This document shows positions 12,104-24,816 of a stretch of DNA of 64,000 nucleotides, piece after piece (within the stretch, counting starts at the first letter, position 1; each line of letters opens with the position of its first letter). Position numbers and translations under genes: made by a program. The notes under the pieces were generated by a model. It ran no database searches. It saw only the letters and a program-made list of their open reading frames with translations, and had not been told where the DNA came from. The stretch is taken from NCBI GenBank assembly GCA_010094025.1, contig ML991841.1, forward strand, positions 1 through 64,000, in the 5' to 3' direction. Origin of the DNA: Viridothelium virens (taxonomy: Eukaryota > Ascomycota > Dothideomycetes > Trypetheliales > Trypetheliaceae).

Positions 12104-14189
12104 TCATCGTATCACTTGAAGTCTTCCTTCCCAAATACAATCCTGGAAAGGATTGTAGGGTCCAGCGCCTGGCTTCTTGAGCTCACGCTGTCCTTGACGA
12201 AGAATCGCCAGAGCCTTGACAACGTCATAATCCTGATGCATGACGAAGTCATCTGCAGATATGAGTCGAGCTTCTATTGGGCTAGTCGTCGAAGCAGTCT
12301 TTTCTTCAGGAAAGAAGGAAAAATCATCTTTGGACAATTCGGCAAACGCGTCACTCTCATTTTGTACTGGTCTCGGGCTTGGCATCTCTGCCATCTCAAG
12401 ACAAAGTTCTTGAATAGCCAAGGGAACCTTTGGCTGTGGCGGAAGGTCAGGAATGTCTTCGTCTGGATGCCTTTGTTGCCAAACATAATCCATTGCAATT
12501 CGTTGCATGTCGCCACACGCTTGCAGAAACTTACGAAGACAGTCCGTAAGTTCACCTTTCGAACTGTGTGCTGGCACGTCGGTAAGGACAAGTTTCTTGA
12601 TTGCTAACAATGCAGGGTCAAATCGAAAGTCCACTGCTTGTTGGTGGGCTGCAGAGTCTTCGGTGTATGGAGGTGGCTCATCTGGTAACCACTGACGTCC
12701 GCGATTCGATTTGTCTCTGGAATTCAGCCAATGGGAACTATCACCCATGTGAGGGATGGTTGCGTCCAGCAACTTTTGTGCTTGAGATATTGCATTGAGT
12801 GCCAGGCCCCGGGCATCTTCACCATCAGAAGCACTTCCCCAGGATAGACGGTCGACGTAGGCTGAAAATCCCGTCACGATCCGGTGATTAATTCGCAGAT
12901 ATCGCAATGGTGACGTACGAGAGAGTGCTACGAGGTGTAGCGCAGCTGCCAGAGCATCGCCGTCACAAACCTGATCAGAGTCGGTGCGTAAAGAAGCCGC
13001 AGAGACTGTCCCACAATCCAGTGCTTGCAGTGTCGTGAGGGAAAAGAGCAACGTCACGCCCTTATATGTCAACTTGTTGCCAGAAATGTACAAGTGCGTG
13101 ATGCCTCGATCCTTGCCTGCCAGCAGGGACGCGCTCAAGCTTGGGCGGGGAGCATTCCGAAGCTCTTCAATCACGCCTCGTTCATCATCTCTAGTCGACA
13201 AGTCTTCGTTTTTTGGTGCTGCGGCAATCCTGGATTCCAAAAATCTCGGCCAGTTTGTCCCTGGTACAATGAATCGACTTGGATGTATCACAGCCTGAGT
13301 GCTTTCATATGGAGGAGGTGGCACTTCCGCGTACGAAGGCAGTCCAGGCAATGCACTCGAGTACTGTCCCAATATACCACCCGAGGCATCAGTGAGGAAG
13401 TTATCTCTCACATCAAGACTCCAGACTCGGAGACCGAGGCCGGGCATACGGCGTTGGCCATCAATAACGCCCCCACAAAGCCATAGAAGATCTTCGTCGG
13501 TCAGACTGATATGCCTTAGCTTTAATATTTGCAAGTGTGGTAGGAGAGATCTTGAGCTAAGGGTTGTTCCGAGATCTCGTTTATTGTCAATCTTGGTAAA
13601 TGATAGATCTAGGTAATGTAGCTGCGGGGTCTTGAACAGGAAGGCCGTAAGGGCTTTGGTCGTGACGTTAGCACACCCACGGATACTCAAGGATCGCAAG
13701 TGAGCTTGACGCTGTATGCCACCGGCGAGGATGGAATCGTGATCGAAGAAAGTGATGCCAGAAACGTTCAAAGCAAGGAGATTCGGCAGTTTAAGCAAAG
13801 TGCGAGAGAGCCAGTCCTTATGAACCCCAACATCGAATTGATGTTGATCAAGTTCTGAGATATCCAAGACTTGGGTATATGCTCCAGGACTATCAGTTCC
13901 AGAGACTTCTTCAAGGGTATCAAGAAAGTGCTTGAATGCGGCTGTCACAGATCTTAGCTTAATGGTAGTCAGTCCACAAAAGACACCTACAGAAAGCATC
14001 AGCTCCTTCCAAAGGCCAGTGTTTCCGTGGCTCTCTCCAGAGATGCCCTTGTACTCTTCCTCTAAGGTCTTTGCAAGCTAAGGCTAACTGCTTCAGCTCA
14101 CTGACATGCAAGTAATCAAGAACATAAGGCCATGGGTCAAGCCTGCGCACGTTTTCGTAGCGCGGTAGGTCGAGCACGTCGTCGTCCAT
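12104..14189 (-). CDS. Leucine-rich-repeat, F-box-like protein
   Basis: This predicted LRR protein has 678 residues in two exons (14189-13991 and 13941-12104) joined over a 49-nt phase-1 intron. The N-terminus (WPYVLDYLHVSELKQLALAC, then WREPRKHW) resembles an F-box helix bundle. It is followed by LRR-like strands: LPNLLALNVSG, LRSLSIRGCANVTTKALTAF, LHYLDLSFTKID and LQILKLRHISLTDEDLLWLC. The C-terminal third is proline-rich with less obvious structure. Proteins of this layout often act as substrate receptors of SCF ubiquitin ligases, but that role is inference here. No transmembrane segment or signal peptide is visible. Confidence 0.75.
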
Positions 14190-16741
14190 CGCAGTCTAGT
14201 AAGTAGGCTCAAGACGCACCCCCACACGTGTCTCTATTGTCATTAACCTACGATATAAGATGATTTGTAGATAGCAAATGACGATGATCAGATAAGGCCG
14301 TCACGTCATAAGGGAGAGGATTTGAGAATGCTGGTCGATAGATGCCGATTTGGCATGGTGAATGCTATCGACAAAGGCATAGACCACCACTTACTGAACG
14401 ATTTGAAGACTCGTAGACATGTGTGATCACGTTTGCAGGTTACTCTTGTGGACGCGAAAGTAGCTCTCAAGACAATGACGTCATTTTGAAGGTATTTCGT
14501 TGTTGTTGTTTTGGTGAGAATGGAAGACACTACTCCGTGCTCCGTAGTGAAGATGTAATACCGGCTTTTGGTCGATTCGCGGATACTGCGGACTAGAATC
14601 TGACTGCAATATGCAGATAGAAACCGACACAGTCGCAGATTCTGGCCGAAGAAGGGAATCATGCAGGCAGACCGGGTGGTGTGACAGAAAGTACGTAAGT
14701 GCTGCATTAAGGCGCCACAGCACGTCGGAGACGGAACCAAAGCCATGACGACCGTGCCATCCTGTCGGGTCTACTGGCCCTTGAGCCACTGGGCACCTGG
14801 GGGCCACTGGGGCCACTGTCACATCCCCACTTGCTCGCCAATCTGTTCGATTAGGTCCCTATGGAAAATTATAAATTGACAGGCGGAGAAGCTGGAATTT
14901 TCCAGGCCACTCAGATCTTGCTGACCCATCATCTCCCGAATCGGTGTGCGGACGGCAAGTCGTGGAAAATGGTAGCTGTTAAGGCCGTCGGAAATGCTTA
15001 CGGTGGCTCACACTGCTTGCTAGAACCGAAAGAAAAAGAACTGAGTCTGCAATGGTATCTGCCGTCGTCCCCTGGCTAGATCCATGGTGATCCCCTTGGA
15101 TCCCCCCATGCCCTTTACCTTCTGCCCTCTCCTCTGCTGGAGCAGTTTTGATCAAACGATACCTTAATGTCTTGGACGTAAGTGAGATGATGGATACAGC
15201 TCGCCCTGCTGCAGGCAAGTAATTGATGCAAGCTATCTTGGTCACAAATTTCCAAACTACAGGGTAGCCGAAAATAAGCTCAACCCGGGATCTGGGGTTG
15301 GATCTGCCGCCAGTTATTGACGCAATGTGGAACCGATACCCCTGAGATCATCTTTGAAGGCCGATTTGACGAGTCACCGAGTGGAAGTGGCTTTTCTGGC
15401 TGGAGATATCGTATTTTCAGCAGGCATCTCCGAGCAAACATAGCTTTCCAGAATTGTAGCCTAGACTTTGTCCATAGGATCTCTGCTATTATTGATGGGC
15501 GGCGCTGGCGCCATATTCTACCCCTCGATGGTAATAAGGCGATGGCGCCTCCGTCCCCTTATTGGCTCAAATCCACGGCTACAGTCGAGGTTTAGCGAGC
15601 AACGATTGGCGCACAAGCTTTTGGAGGAGCTGGTGCGTTGTCATCCAAGCCCACTTTTGGTGGACGGGGGAATCCTAAGTAGTGGGGCTGGGAAAACTTT
15701 GCAAAGGAAATAATGATGAGCAAGGTCTGCATGAGTAGAGGACAGGCAGGCCGAGGGGAAGAAGAAGAAGAAGTAGACCTTGAATAGACAAGGTCGACTG
15801 GTGATTCTGGATCTTCGGTGGAGGGACAGGGGGGATAAGAGGATTGGGAGCAATTGGACACCGAGGTGTGAAGAACATCTGCTTGCCCGGGAATATTAAA
15901 AACACGGGCTGTTCCTGCATCTGCTCTTGCTTGTCTCGTGTGTCTGCACCTAGTAAGCAAAGACCGAGTCGAGCTGGTGGAGCGCGGCCAAGAAATTACC
16001 GCGGGACACACCGTCCAACAACTTGTGTGTATGATGCTCTCGGCCCTGGCCAACGTAGCCTGAATTCCTCTCCCTGCCTTCAGCCTCCCGCCCGCGGTGT
16101 CGGTCAATACTCGTTCAAATTTACCTCGCTACCCTCTTTTCCTATGCTGGCAAGAGCTCGATGTGGGATGGTCGTCGTTCCATTCAGCCCAAGTGTGGTT
16201 ACGCCATTTCAACTCTCTCACCTTGCAGCCATCACCCTTCCTTGCCAATGAAGCCCTTGGTCCGCCCTTTCGGTGGCATTCTTCACTCTTGTACGGTCCT
16301 GCTGGACGCTCCGACCTTTGCCGCTTATTATTGCTTCTCCTGAGAGCAGTTCAGGTCCTTCTCGTGTCATTGTACCTACCCCTCGGCCCGTTGTACCTTT
16401 TCCAGGTACTCCTACCCCCCACGTCTCTCGAGTCTTGTGCCGCAGTCCTGGAGAATCCTAGCCTCTGGAGATAACAGCGTCGCCTGAATGCTCTCTCATA
16501 CTGTTGTAGCATTTTCCTGCTCCATCGGAATAATCCTATATCTTTTGCACCAACCCACAGACGTTCACAATTGGCCATTGGAGAGTACATGAGCCAGCGT
16601 GCAGGGCGTCCTCATTGACCAAGATTCTTACAAATACCTTCGTCGAGCCGTACCCCGATCTATCACACTTGTCCTTTCTCGTCCAGATCCTTTCGAGCCA
16701 ATTGCTGAGGGCAAAGCGAGAGAAGAGAAGCGAAAATTGAC
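14190..16741. other. Long intergenic region, no recognised gene
   Basis: This 2.5-kb stretch separates the divergent LRR and PHD-finger genes. It has several medium reading frames on both strands but none with recognisable domains. The part from about 15900 to 16700 is pyrimidine-rich on the plus strand, as expected for a long promoter and 5' leader of the PHD gene. Confidence 0.5.
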
Positions 16742-19274
16742 ATGAATTCGGAACAACATACACATGGGTATGACACGTCTTGCTCAATACGGCAATAAAG
16801 CATATCATATATCTTCTCGTCACATTGGAGACTCAGTGATTGGGCCCTTGCCTTGTATTCTCACTGGGAAGTGGCAACCTGAGAAGGAGGTCGATTCCTC
16901 ATGTTTGTCGAGAATATCCTGCCTAGTGATATGCATACTATTTAAGTCTTTGCTATTTAGAGAGGCTAACTTGGGGCGTCCGATAGATATACAGATTGGC
17001 GTATACCAAGTCCTTCCCAGACTCCAACGTCGACAACTTTCTCCTCTGGTGTTTTTGTAACGCCGAAGACCAACAGCTTTCCGTCACATTTTCAGGAGGC
17101 ATTCTCAACTCCTCAGCCGAACGGGCATCAGACGCCGTTACAGACTCCTAACAGCTTCGGCAGCCACTTTACATCCACAGCAAGACCAGCTTACTCGTAC
17201 AGCCAAGACAAACCTAGATTCGACGATCCTAGTTTTCACCGCAACCATGCAATAATCGACTCCAGCTTACAGCTACCCCCTGTTGAAGAATCTCGCCGAC
17301 TGTCTTCCTCGCCCAACACGTCACAGCCCCCTAAGAGTACTGAAAGCAGTCAATTCCCTTCTGAGGCTTTTGAAGACTTGGCCATCCACAAGATGAATCC
17401 AACCCAAATGCAAACGCCGCCCCCGACCCGGGACTCTTCGAGGAGGAAAGCCCAGCAAGCTTACGCTGCTGCTTTGAATACTCCAACTATCGCATCCAGA
17501 CGGACCGTAACTGCGAGTCCAGCGCAGGCCAACTATGCCAATCCCGTGCAGACACAGGCGTCTCCCTTTGCACTTACCAACTTGCAATTCTCCCCTGATA
17601 TGTATCAATTCAGCAATACGGGACCCGCCACAGCACCCGTCTATGGACAGCAGAGGGCTGCATGGGCACAGACTGACGGCCTCAGTACAATGAACATAGA
17701 TTGGTCGTCTACATTTGGCCATCCCTTTGCAGCTGCTTCTCAACAATCCGCACAACAAATGGCTTGGCAAGACCTCAGCTCACACCCAAACGTGGGAACA
17801 GCCGTTCAGCACACCGTCACGACTGCTCAAAATTCTCCTGTCTGGACACAAGGGCACGCTAGTCAACCCCCTTACACTCAAATAAACAAAACCGTTCATG
17901 AGAGCCCTGTGACTACCGGTGTCGATCCAAGTCTCCTAATGAGCTTTTCAGACCCCATCGCCGATAACGTTTCCACTGCCTCGAAGGCTGCTTCTAATGC
18001 AGTCTCATCTAGCTTCCCTATCCAAGGAAGGCAGCCATACGAGCAACAGTCTCAAGAACTAAAACGTGACCTTGACGCCGAACAAGCTCGCAAATCTCGG
18101 CAGAATCCCCGAAATAGCACCTCATCAGCTTTAGCCACTTTGAAAGGAACTGTGCGACCAGGTCTTGGCCGAGCTAATACCGTTGGGGGCTTCAAAAGTT
18201 CCGGAAGAGGAGCATTTTCGGCTGGTGAGCAGATTGCTCGAACTTCGTCTCCTCTGAAACGTCAGAGCCAAGGTTCTCTAGCTTCTATACCTGAACGGCG
18301 CAAATCACAACGCCGCTCAGTTGTCCTCACCGTCGATGAGAATGGCCGAGCCAGTACGGAGACCAAGATTATCAGCGACACCAACTTCTCCGAACCAAGA
18401 CAGAAATACCCCAGTCTTTGGGATGACGACAGCTCAGAATCTGATTCGGATGATGATGTTGCTGTCAAAAGCAGCCGTCATTCGTCGTTAACATTTGCCC
18501 CTGCACACGATCGTCCCTTCAAAGCACCAAGGCCTACTAGCAAGGATGTGTCTACTATTCCACGGTCGTCATCGGCTTCTTCCAATTATGCTCTATGGCC
18601 TTCACAGGCTACAAGTCAAGCAAGCTCAAGCCGTATGAGCTGGGGCAGCGGTCACAGCACTCGGCATTCAGGATCAATAAGCAGCTCGATCCATGGTGAC
18701 GCGCTCAACGAAAACGAAAGTAGACCCGAAAGTCTCAGCGGCGATGCGCACGCTGCTTTGCGAGAAGCTATGGAGGGGCGAGCACGAAAGCAGGGTACGT
18801 CGTCACAATCAACCTATCGCCTATGCACTGTAACTAAGCTTTCCCACAGAATCGAACAATCCGCAACGCATGCTGGATGTCCAAAACAAACGCTGGGCCC
18901 GCCTTTCTGCAGACATGAATCTTGGCGTCAACCTGTTCCAGCAACCCAATAACATCTCTCCCACCACCATCCCAGATTCCGATCTCACCCCAAGCACGGA
19001 TCGCCAAAGTACGATGTCGTCTGATATGACCCGATGTATCTGCGGCACTGCAGCGGACGCTGGAGATCAGCTCATGGTGCAATGCGAGTCTTGCTCCTAC
19101 TGGCTTCACGTCCGATGCATTGGAATCAACGAATCCCAACTCCCGCCCGTGTATGTCTGTGTATTCTGCACCGGTCAGACACCAGTTGTGCGGGGAGGTA
19201 GGATACGCGAGCCGGTGCGAACGGCGAATCCATTTGCATCTCCTTTAGCACAAAAAACAGGTCGCAGACTATGA
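16742..19274 (+). CDS. PHD-finger protein
   Basis: This is a 752-residue nuclear-type protein with one C-terminal PHD zinc finger. Three exons join: 16742-16767 (MNSEQHTH), 16987-18794 and 18850-19274. The 219-nt first intron has a CTAAC branch site 13 nt before its TAG, and it restores frame with the long exon, which is open without any ATG up to 16988. The middle 600 residues are Ser/Gln/Pro-rich and disordered. The finger reads RCICG, MVQCESCSYWLHVRCIGI and YVCVFC, giving the C4HC3 ligand pattern near residues 665-710. Such fingers read histone H3 tails; the complex it belongs to cannot be told. Confidence 0.82.
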
Positions 19275-20423
19275 GCACCTGCTTGATACTAAGACATGCA
19301 TACTCCGTAGAGTGGAATATGAACGGCCACACCCACCATACATCTGGTCTTTTTCCTTTGTCGGTTTGATGCCTCCACATCCCAAGACTGTCCACACTTT
19401 TTTCTTCGAGATACCCAGAGCACACAGATGGTCATGCCCAGCCGTCGATATTTGGTCTTGGCCCTTTTCATTTGGTGAAGTTTTCCTGAGTGTAAAAAGA
19501 CTTGGCGGTTGAATCACCTCGCGGTGAATGGCGCTGTCGGTGTTTGTGTCATACTTTGTTGCTTTTTCCTTGGTGAATTCGATACTTGCTGGCATTAATG
19601 ATAAGGAATGGAAAAATCTGGGACAGTCACACAGCTTGGCATTTTTCCTTAATGACTAATTCTTTCCAAGGAGGCCTCATCCTTCAATACACCATAGTTT
19701 TGATAGCGGAGAAGAAAGAGTCTAATAACAAGGACCTGCTCGGTCACATTGCCATCGTAGTTGTCACTTCACCTTGCATTAACGCATGCTGTGAAAATTT
19801 CTTCTAGGTCTTCGCCATGTTCAAAGGCTTGAGGCTATACAACAAACACCCTTCATAACACCTGCTCTTTCGTTACAGCGGCTTCAAGTTATATCCAAGA
19901 GTGTGAACCTCTCAGTCATGAGTGTCTAGCTACAGTTTACTGACTATGCGACAAGGCACTTGTGAGGCTTCGAAAGGCGTTCGTCTCCTTATACACTCCC
20001 TCTCTTTGCGACTTTATCCATATGGTCGAGAGTTCAAGCAGTTTGACAGTGGCGGACTTGCTGATAAGGCGTGGTGCTGTGTTAGCTGCGGTCTTCGTCA
20101 GTGATGGAGAGTGCTCTGAGTCTGTCTTCTCAACCTTCGTCATCCTCGCAGGTCTAATGAGGAAAGGGACCCGTCCTTGTAATAAATCTCAAACTCCGCC
20201 CTGCTATCAATAATTCGGTGCTTTCGTATTTAGGCAGCTGTGTATTTAGTGGGCCAATGCGAAACTGTGTAGGGATCACGCCAATCCTGACCTAGCCATT
20301 GAAGTGCTCGCATGGATTCAAGCTTATAATATATATATTAGAAGGTAAATTCCGACTCCGAGTTGAACGGGTGGTGAGTGTTTCTGACAATCCTATGGCA
20401 TCGCCTCTCTAACCCGCCTATTT
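19275..20423. other. Intergenic region
   Basis: This is 3' flank of the PHD-finger gene with no recognised gene. An AT-rich run lies near 20325-20345. Confidence 0.45.
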
Positions 20424-20587
20424 AAGGTTGGCGCAATGGTAGCGCGTTGGTTTTCGGTTATCGATGATCACCAAAGGTTGAGGGTTCGAGGTATTATACC
20501 CCGCCGCCATGCATTCTCTTCATCTATTGACATTGGTCCAGCCCCTTGCCGCTCGCACACAATCTTACTTTTTTTTTTTTTTTTTTT
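20424..20587 (+). repeat. tRNA-derived SINE-like sequence with oligo-T tail
   Basis: Positions 20432-20452 match a tRNA D-arm and RNA polymerase III A box (TGGCGCAATGG followed by TAGCGC). A possible anticodon arm with short intron follows (TTGGT ... ACCAA). A degenerate B box, GGTTCGAGGTA, lies near 20485. The T stem and acceptor stem do not pair, so this is not a working tRNA gene. About 80 nt of unrelated body leads to a run of 19 T at 20569-20587. Head, body and T-rich tail together suggest a tRNA-derived SINE or a processed tRNA fossil. Target-site duplications were not found by eye. Confidence 0.45.
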
Positions 20588-20844
20588 CTCATAGATGTTT
20601 TTTGCTTTGGCTGGCAATCTTTGTATGCGTATATATGAATCTTTATATTAAAGCTTGATACTCAATATTGCTCGAGTTGTACCTTATTCTATGTTTTTGC
20701 TCGGTAGGCGTGCAATGACGTCGTCGCAGCTCGACAAAGTCGTGGTGAACCCTTTTTGCTGTACTCCGTGGTGCTCCGTATGCCCGACTCAATCACCATC
20801 ATACAGCATATACTCTTGACATTTTTACAGAGCATTGTGCAAGA

Positions 20845-21959
20845 ATGAGTGGAGTCAGAGATAGGGTTAGCAATCGTCTGCATCCAGAGGGGCGGAATGG
20901 TGAGAAAGGGAGTTGGCGAGCAGAATACAAGGGCGTCAACCAAGTGGTACGTAAACTCAGATCGACTGATTCCACTGCCAACTAATCGATTTTCAGGCAG
21001 GCTTGGTAGGAAGAGGAAAAGAAACGTCTGGAGACCGCGAACGTGGTTTATCCCATCAGTCTCAGCCTCTGTCTACGCTGAAAGATCCAACATCATTTGG
21101 GGCACCTCCAAGACACATCGCAACCACTGGAGAATCATCCGTGTCAGACTACAGTCCTCCCTCCCTTCCAGCACCGCAGCATGGAGTTTTGAGCTCCTCG
21201 GACACTCAATCAGACAACACACAACCACCTCCTGTTCCCAAAAGGCTGTCGGAGAGATCACCTGCTGCTCAATCCGCAGTCTCCCAGGCTCCTTTTCGTG
21301 CCGATACTACAGGTCTCAGCACCTCTCAACTCCCTAAACCGCCTGTCCGACGACCAGATAGCTCTGCTCCATCTCTACCCTTGCGATCATCGCCAACCAC
21401 ATCCAGTGCCTCTGGACCTTCTCCACAATCAAGACCGAAGCCTAATCTTCCGCCTCGCCTTCCTCCTCGTCAAAACTCGAACCCTTTGAGCACTGCTGCC
21501 AGTCCACCGCCTACATACGACCAGGCTTTGCAACAGTCACCTAAGCGAACGGAACCTTCATCGGCCACAAATGGAGGACTCAACGAAGGTGCAATCGACC
21601 GCCTCGGACGAGCCGGAGTCGCCGTTCCTGGACTCAACATCGGCGGCCGAGGCACAAATGTCCCGGCTGTTACGTCAAACGATTCAATAGCGTCAGCGCA
21701 GAGTCCTGCAAGCATACCAAGTCCACGAGGTGTTCAAAGCCATGTTGGCGAGTTACAGCAGCGGTTTGGCCGGATGGGTATCAATCAAGAGAGAAATACT
21801 ACCAATTCGCAAAATGCGGGGGGAGGAGCTGTAATAGCAAAGAAGCCACCGCCTCCGCCCCCAAGAAAGAAGCCTACGTTGGGCGATAAGGAAGGGGAAC
21901 AGAGTGGTGATGGAGCGCCGCCACCGATACCACTGGCAAGCAAGCCGAGCATAGGGTGA
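20845..21959 (+). CDS. Proline-rich SH3-ligand-like protein
   Basis: This is a 354-residue hypothetical protein in two exons (20845-20946 and 20997-21959) joined over a 50-nt phase-0 intron. The first 60 residues are the only part that looks folded and conserved (MSGVRDRVSNRLHPEG, EYKGVNQVAGLVGRGKE). The rest is Pro/Ser-rich with repeated SH3-ligand-type motifs such as PPPVPKRL, KPNLPPRLPPR and PPPPPPRKKP near the C-terminus. This layout is seen in actin-patch and endocytic adaptor proteins, so such a role is possible but not shown. No signal peptide or membrane segment is present. Confidence 0.7.
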
Positions 21960-22225
21960 ATTATTGCTTCTCCATACGCTTTGGTCATTCAATATTGTCC
22001 AATTGCATTTACAAGAAGGTTCTCCCGAATCCTGGGATTTTCCCTAGACGCCTGACCCTCGATGCACCTGATAAATAGGTCGTAATCGTATACAAGAGAA
22101 GCAATTCGCCATCACTTCCAATGCTCCAAGTGCTCAAATGATGGAGTATCCTTGACTGTTAGTAACCACACTTTTTCACTTCCACAACGTCGAACCTGAA
22201 TATCTCGCATGACCAAGGCTTCCCC

Positions 22226-23165
22226 TCAAGCAACATCATAACTATTTACAACAGGACCATGCTTCCCAGTGCGATAGTCCATCTCATATGCTGGCATGCC
22301 AGCCATTACCGCCTGCTGCTCTTTGATGGGCGTCATACCCCCCTCTTCGGATCTGTCCTTCTTCGAGCTACAAAGCATAGCGAGAGCACCGATTGCTGAT
22401 GCAAGAAGTAAGAAGAGTTGGAGGATGAAAATGGGAATCAAGCCGTAGAATGCGAATCGCTAGACCAAAGATACACGTCAGCAGAATTCCTCATGACGGA
22501 TAGCCCTCAAAACTTCTCCATTTGGGAGATTGTGGCAGAGATGACTTTTTCAAGCCAGAGAGATAGTCTCGTCTGTTGAGCCATAGCATCAATTGGGGAA
22601 ACAAGAGAGGGTCCTTACACTTTGGGTGCACATGCTTCCGAAATTACTGGGAACGTTATTCTGGGACGAGCCAAGCCCACCGTGGGTCTTGGCATAGTCG
22701 GTCCACCTACACGTCCAGGTCTGGACGGTATCAGTGACGGGCTCGTTGCTTTTGGAAGCTGCGGTCAGGATGATGGTCGCGATCGTTAGGACTGCGGACG
22801 GAAGCGTCGTGGCGAAGACGAGGATACTTGGCATGGAAGAGTTGGTGGAGGCGAACTGCTACGCGATTAGTCGACAAAGATCCGAGATCATGCAGGCTGG
22901 TATTCCATACTCTTGGAAGGAAGGCTAGAATTAGGACAACAAGTCCGAAAAACGTCATAACGGTGGTGGCGCCAACTGTGGCCTTGATGCCTCTCATGTC
23001 AAAATGCTGCGGCCATAGTGGAAGGTACCAGGGGTTTGTCCCGGCATGAGCGTTATAGGTGTGAAGCAAGTGGGCAGAAACGCCAAGGATTGAGATAGCG
23101 AGGGCAAGAATGAGGCCATGGAGGACGAGCTGGACTGTCCATGTGTACTTTGCAAAAGCACCCAT
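22226..23165 (-). CDS. Four-helix membrane protein of unknown function
   Basis: This is a 262-residue membrane protein with four predicted helices: near residues 8-30 (VQLVLHGLILALAISILGV), 60-84 (TVMTFFGLVVLILAFLP), 95-118 (VLTIATIILTAA) and in the last exon (LIPIFILQLFLLLASAIGAL). The tail is short and cytosolic-looking. Four exons are needed: 23165-22911, 22858-22619, a 59-nt exon 22572-22514, and 22460-22226. Without the 59-nt exon the last helix is out of frame; with it the sum is exactly 263 codons. The exon 2 acceptor is TAGCAG, so CAG could be used in place of TAG, dropping one residue. The topology resembles MARVEL-type fungal proteins, but I do not recognise the family. Confidence 0.68.
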
Positions 23166-24816
23166 CTTGATGGATTTGTAAAAGGATGAGGGAATGATTT
23201 CCGGGTTGCGGAACCTCAACAACGGCAGTGAAGCTTCAGAGCTAAGAGCCCTCAACTTTGATCAGCCTGCGAGGAGACTATAGAGAATGTAAGAGAATAG
23301 GGAGGAAGGTAATGAGCGTCTTCCGGCGACAAAGTCTAATGATCCAAAGAAAAATCTACAGACACGTCCTGGTCTGGATTAATGAAACAGAAGTTCAGAG
23401 AGTGAAGAGCGCTTGGATCGAAACAAAGCTGCCGCCCTTCTCGTGCCATCTTTATGTATTTTATCCTCTCGTCCTTACAACGAGACCCAGTCACTCGTCC
23501 ATAGCACCAAGCCAACCACAGCGCCTATCAACACCTACGGGAGCTGGTTGGACTAAGGCAAGGGCCCGCACCCGCATCGGGGCGCTTAGACGTGCATTTA
23601 GCACACTTTGCAGTGGGGGAAATCCACTCATAGGGCAGATCGACTCAGGGATACAGCAAGGTGGGTGAGGGGCAGGACAAGAATAGATCAATAGACCCTT
23701 AATTAGTAGACCTTGCTGTGCCGGAGTTGAGTCGTCCAAAGGACGAATTCATGGAGCAGAGTACCCGGGCGGACACGAAAGGTAAGGACGAATTATCATT
23801 CATAACTTGTCGCTCTATCTGTAAGCTCGAGGTGCCAAGTCCAATTGCTTCTGATGAATGTTCTTCCAGCTCTTCATCCTAATCCGCATACCATCCAAAC
23901 AATGCCCATTTCTTGACCCCTGCATATTCTCAGACGAGGTAGTTTTTTGAAAGACATTCTTCTCCTTCAGAGATGGGCGACACTGAAGGCCGTGCATCCA
24001 GACACTCATGGACTTACTTAGGGGCGCTTGGAGAGTTGCAGATCGTCTGTGGGTGAGGGTGCAGGGTCCCTTATTGGAGGATACTTGTCGCAAGGGTCTG
24101 GCGCTTAATCTAAATCTCTCCAACTCTATTCGCGGAGTCGAGGATTGTCGCCAGTCTTCGGGGAGATTTATTCTGGGAATCCAAAAACATTCGATTCTGA
24201 AGTCTTGAGTTGCGAAGTTTCCTCCCGGAAAAAAAAAAGGTCTTCCTAGCAGCTGTCTCGGCTCGTCGACCATTCAGCAACGAAGACGATCCAGAAGCCG
24301 AGGCCGCGCGAGTGGAATTTGCCAGTTATGGCGGTGAAGTATGACTCGACATACGTACCTAAGGTACCTAGCCATCTAATTCGAATTTCACCTTCAGACT
24401 TCCTTAGCGGTCCATTGGGGTTTTTAAAACCCGATTGTAGCTTCCTAACAGGGTGTATACCGTTTAAAGTATATACCGTTCTTTCTTTTTTAACTCGAAC
24501 GCTTGCGGTATTTTCTCAGATTACCGTGCACGCTCGATAAAATGAAACCCGATTGCGGCGCTTCTGTTCTCATAGGCTGCTATGCACGTATATTTCAGCC
24601 TTGTACAGCCTTATGGCGCACAAATCTCATTTAAAGTTGTGCAGCCTGGCCTTCATCTTCCAGATGACATTTCCTCCGTACAGTCTGCAAAAAGAGTGTC
24701 CGCGCGCTGGTGCGGGAAATTGCTGGGGTTGTACGAACACTTTTTGTTCCTAATATCGTACTGAATCGTACTGTACCCTTCGTAATTTACCATTCTCACA
24801 GCGCTATCTTCGTGTC
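23166..24816. other. Intergenic, no recognised gene
   Basis: This 1.65-kb stretch lies upstream of both the membrane-protein gene and the NLR gene. A minus-strand frame of 152 codons at 23815-24273 begins with ATG but shows no domain. Near 24755-24775 the motif ATCGTACT occurs twice, recalling the ATCGTAC palindromes at the left window edge. Confidence 0.45.

Noticed and set aside
20432-20500. Functional intron-containing tRNA gene
   Set aside because: A D arm and anticodon-like arm can be drawn, but the acceptor and T stems do not pair.
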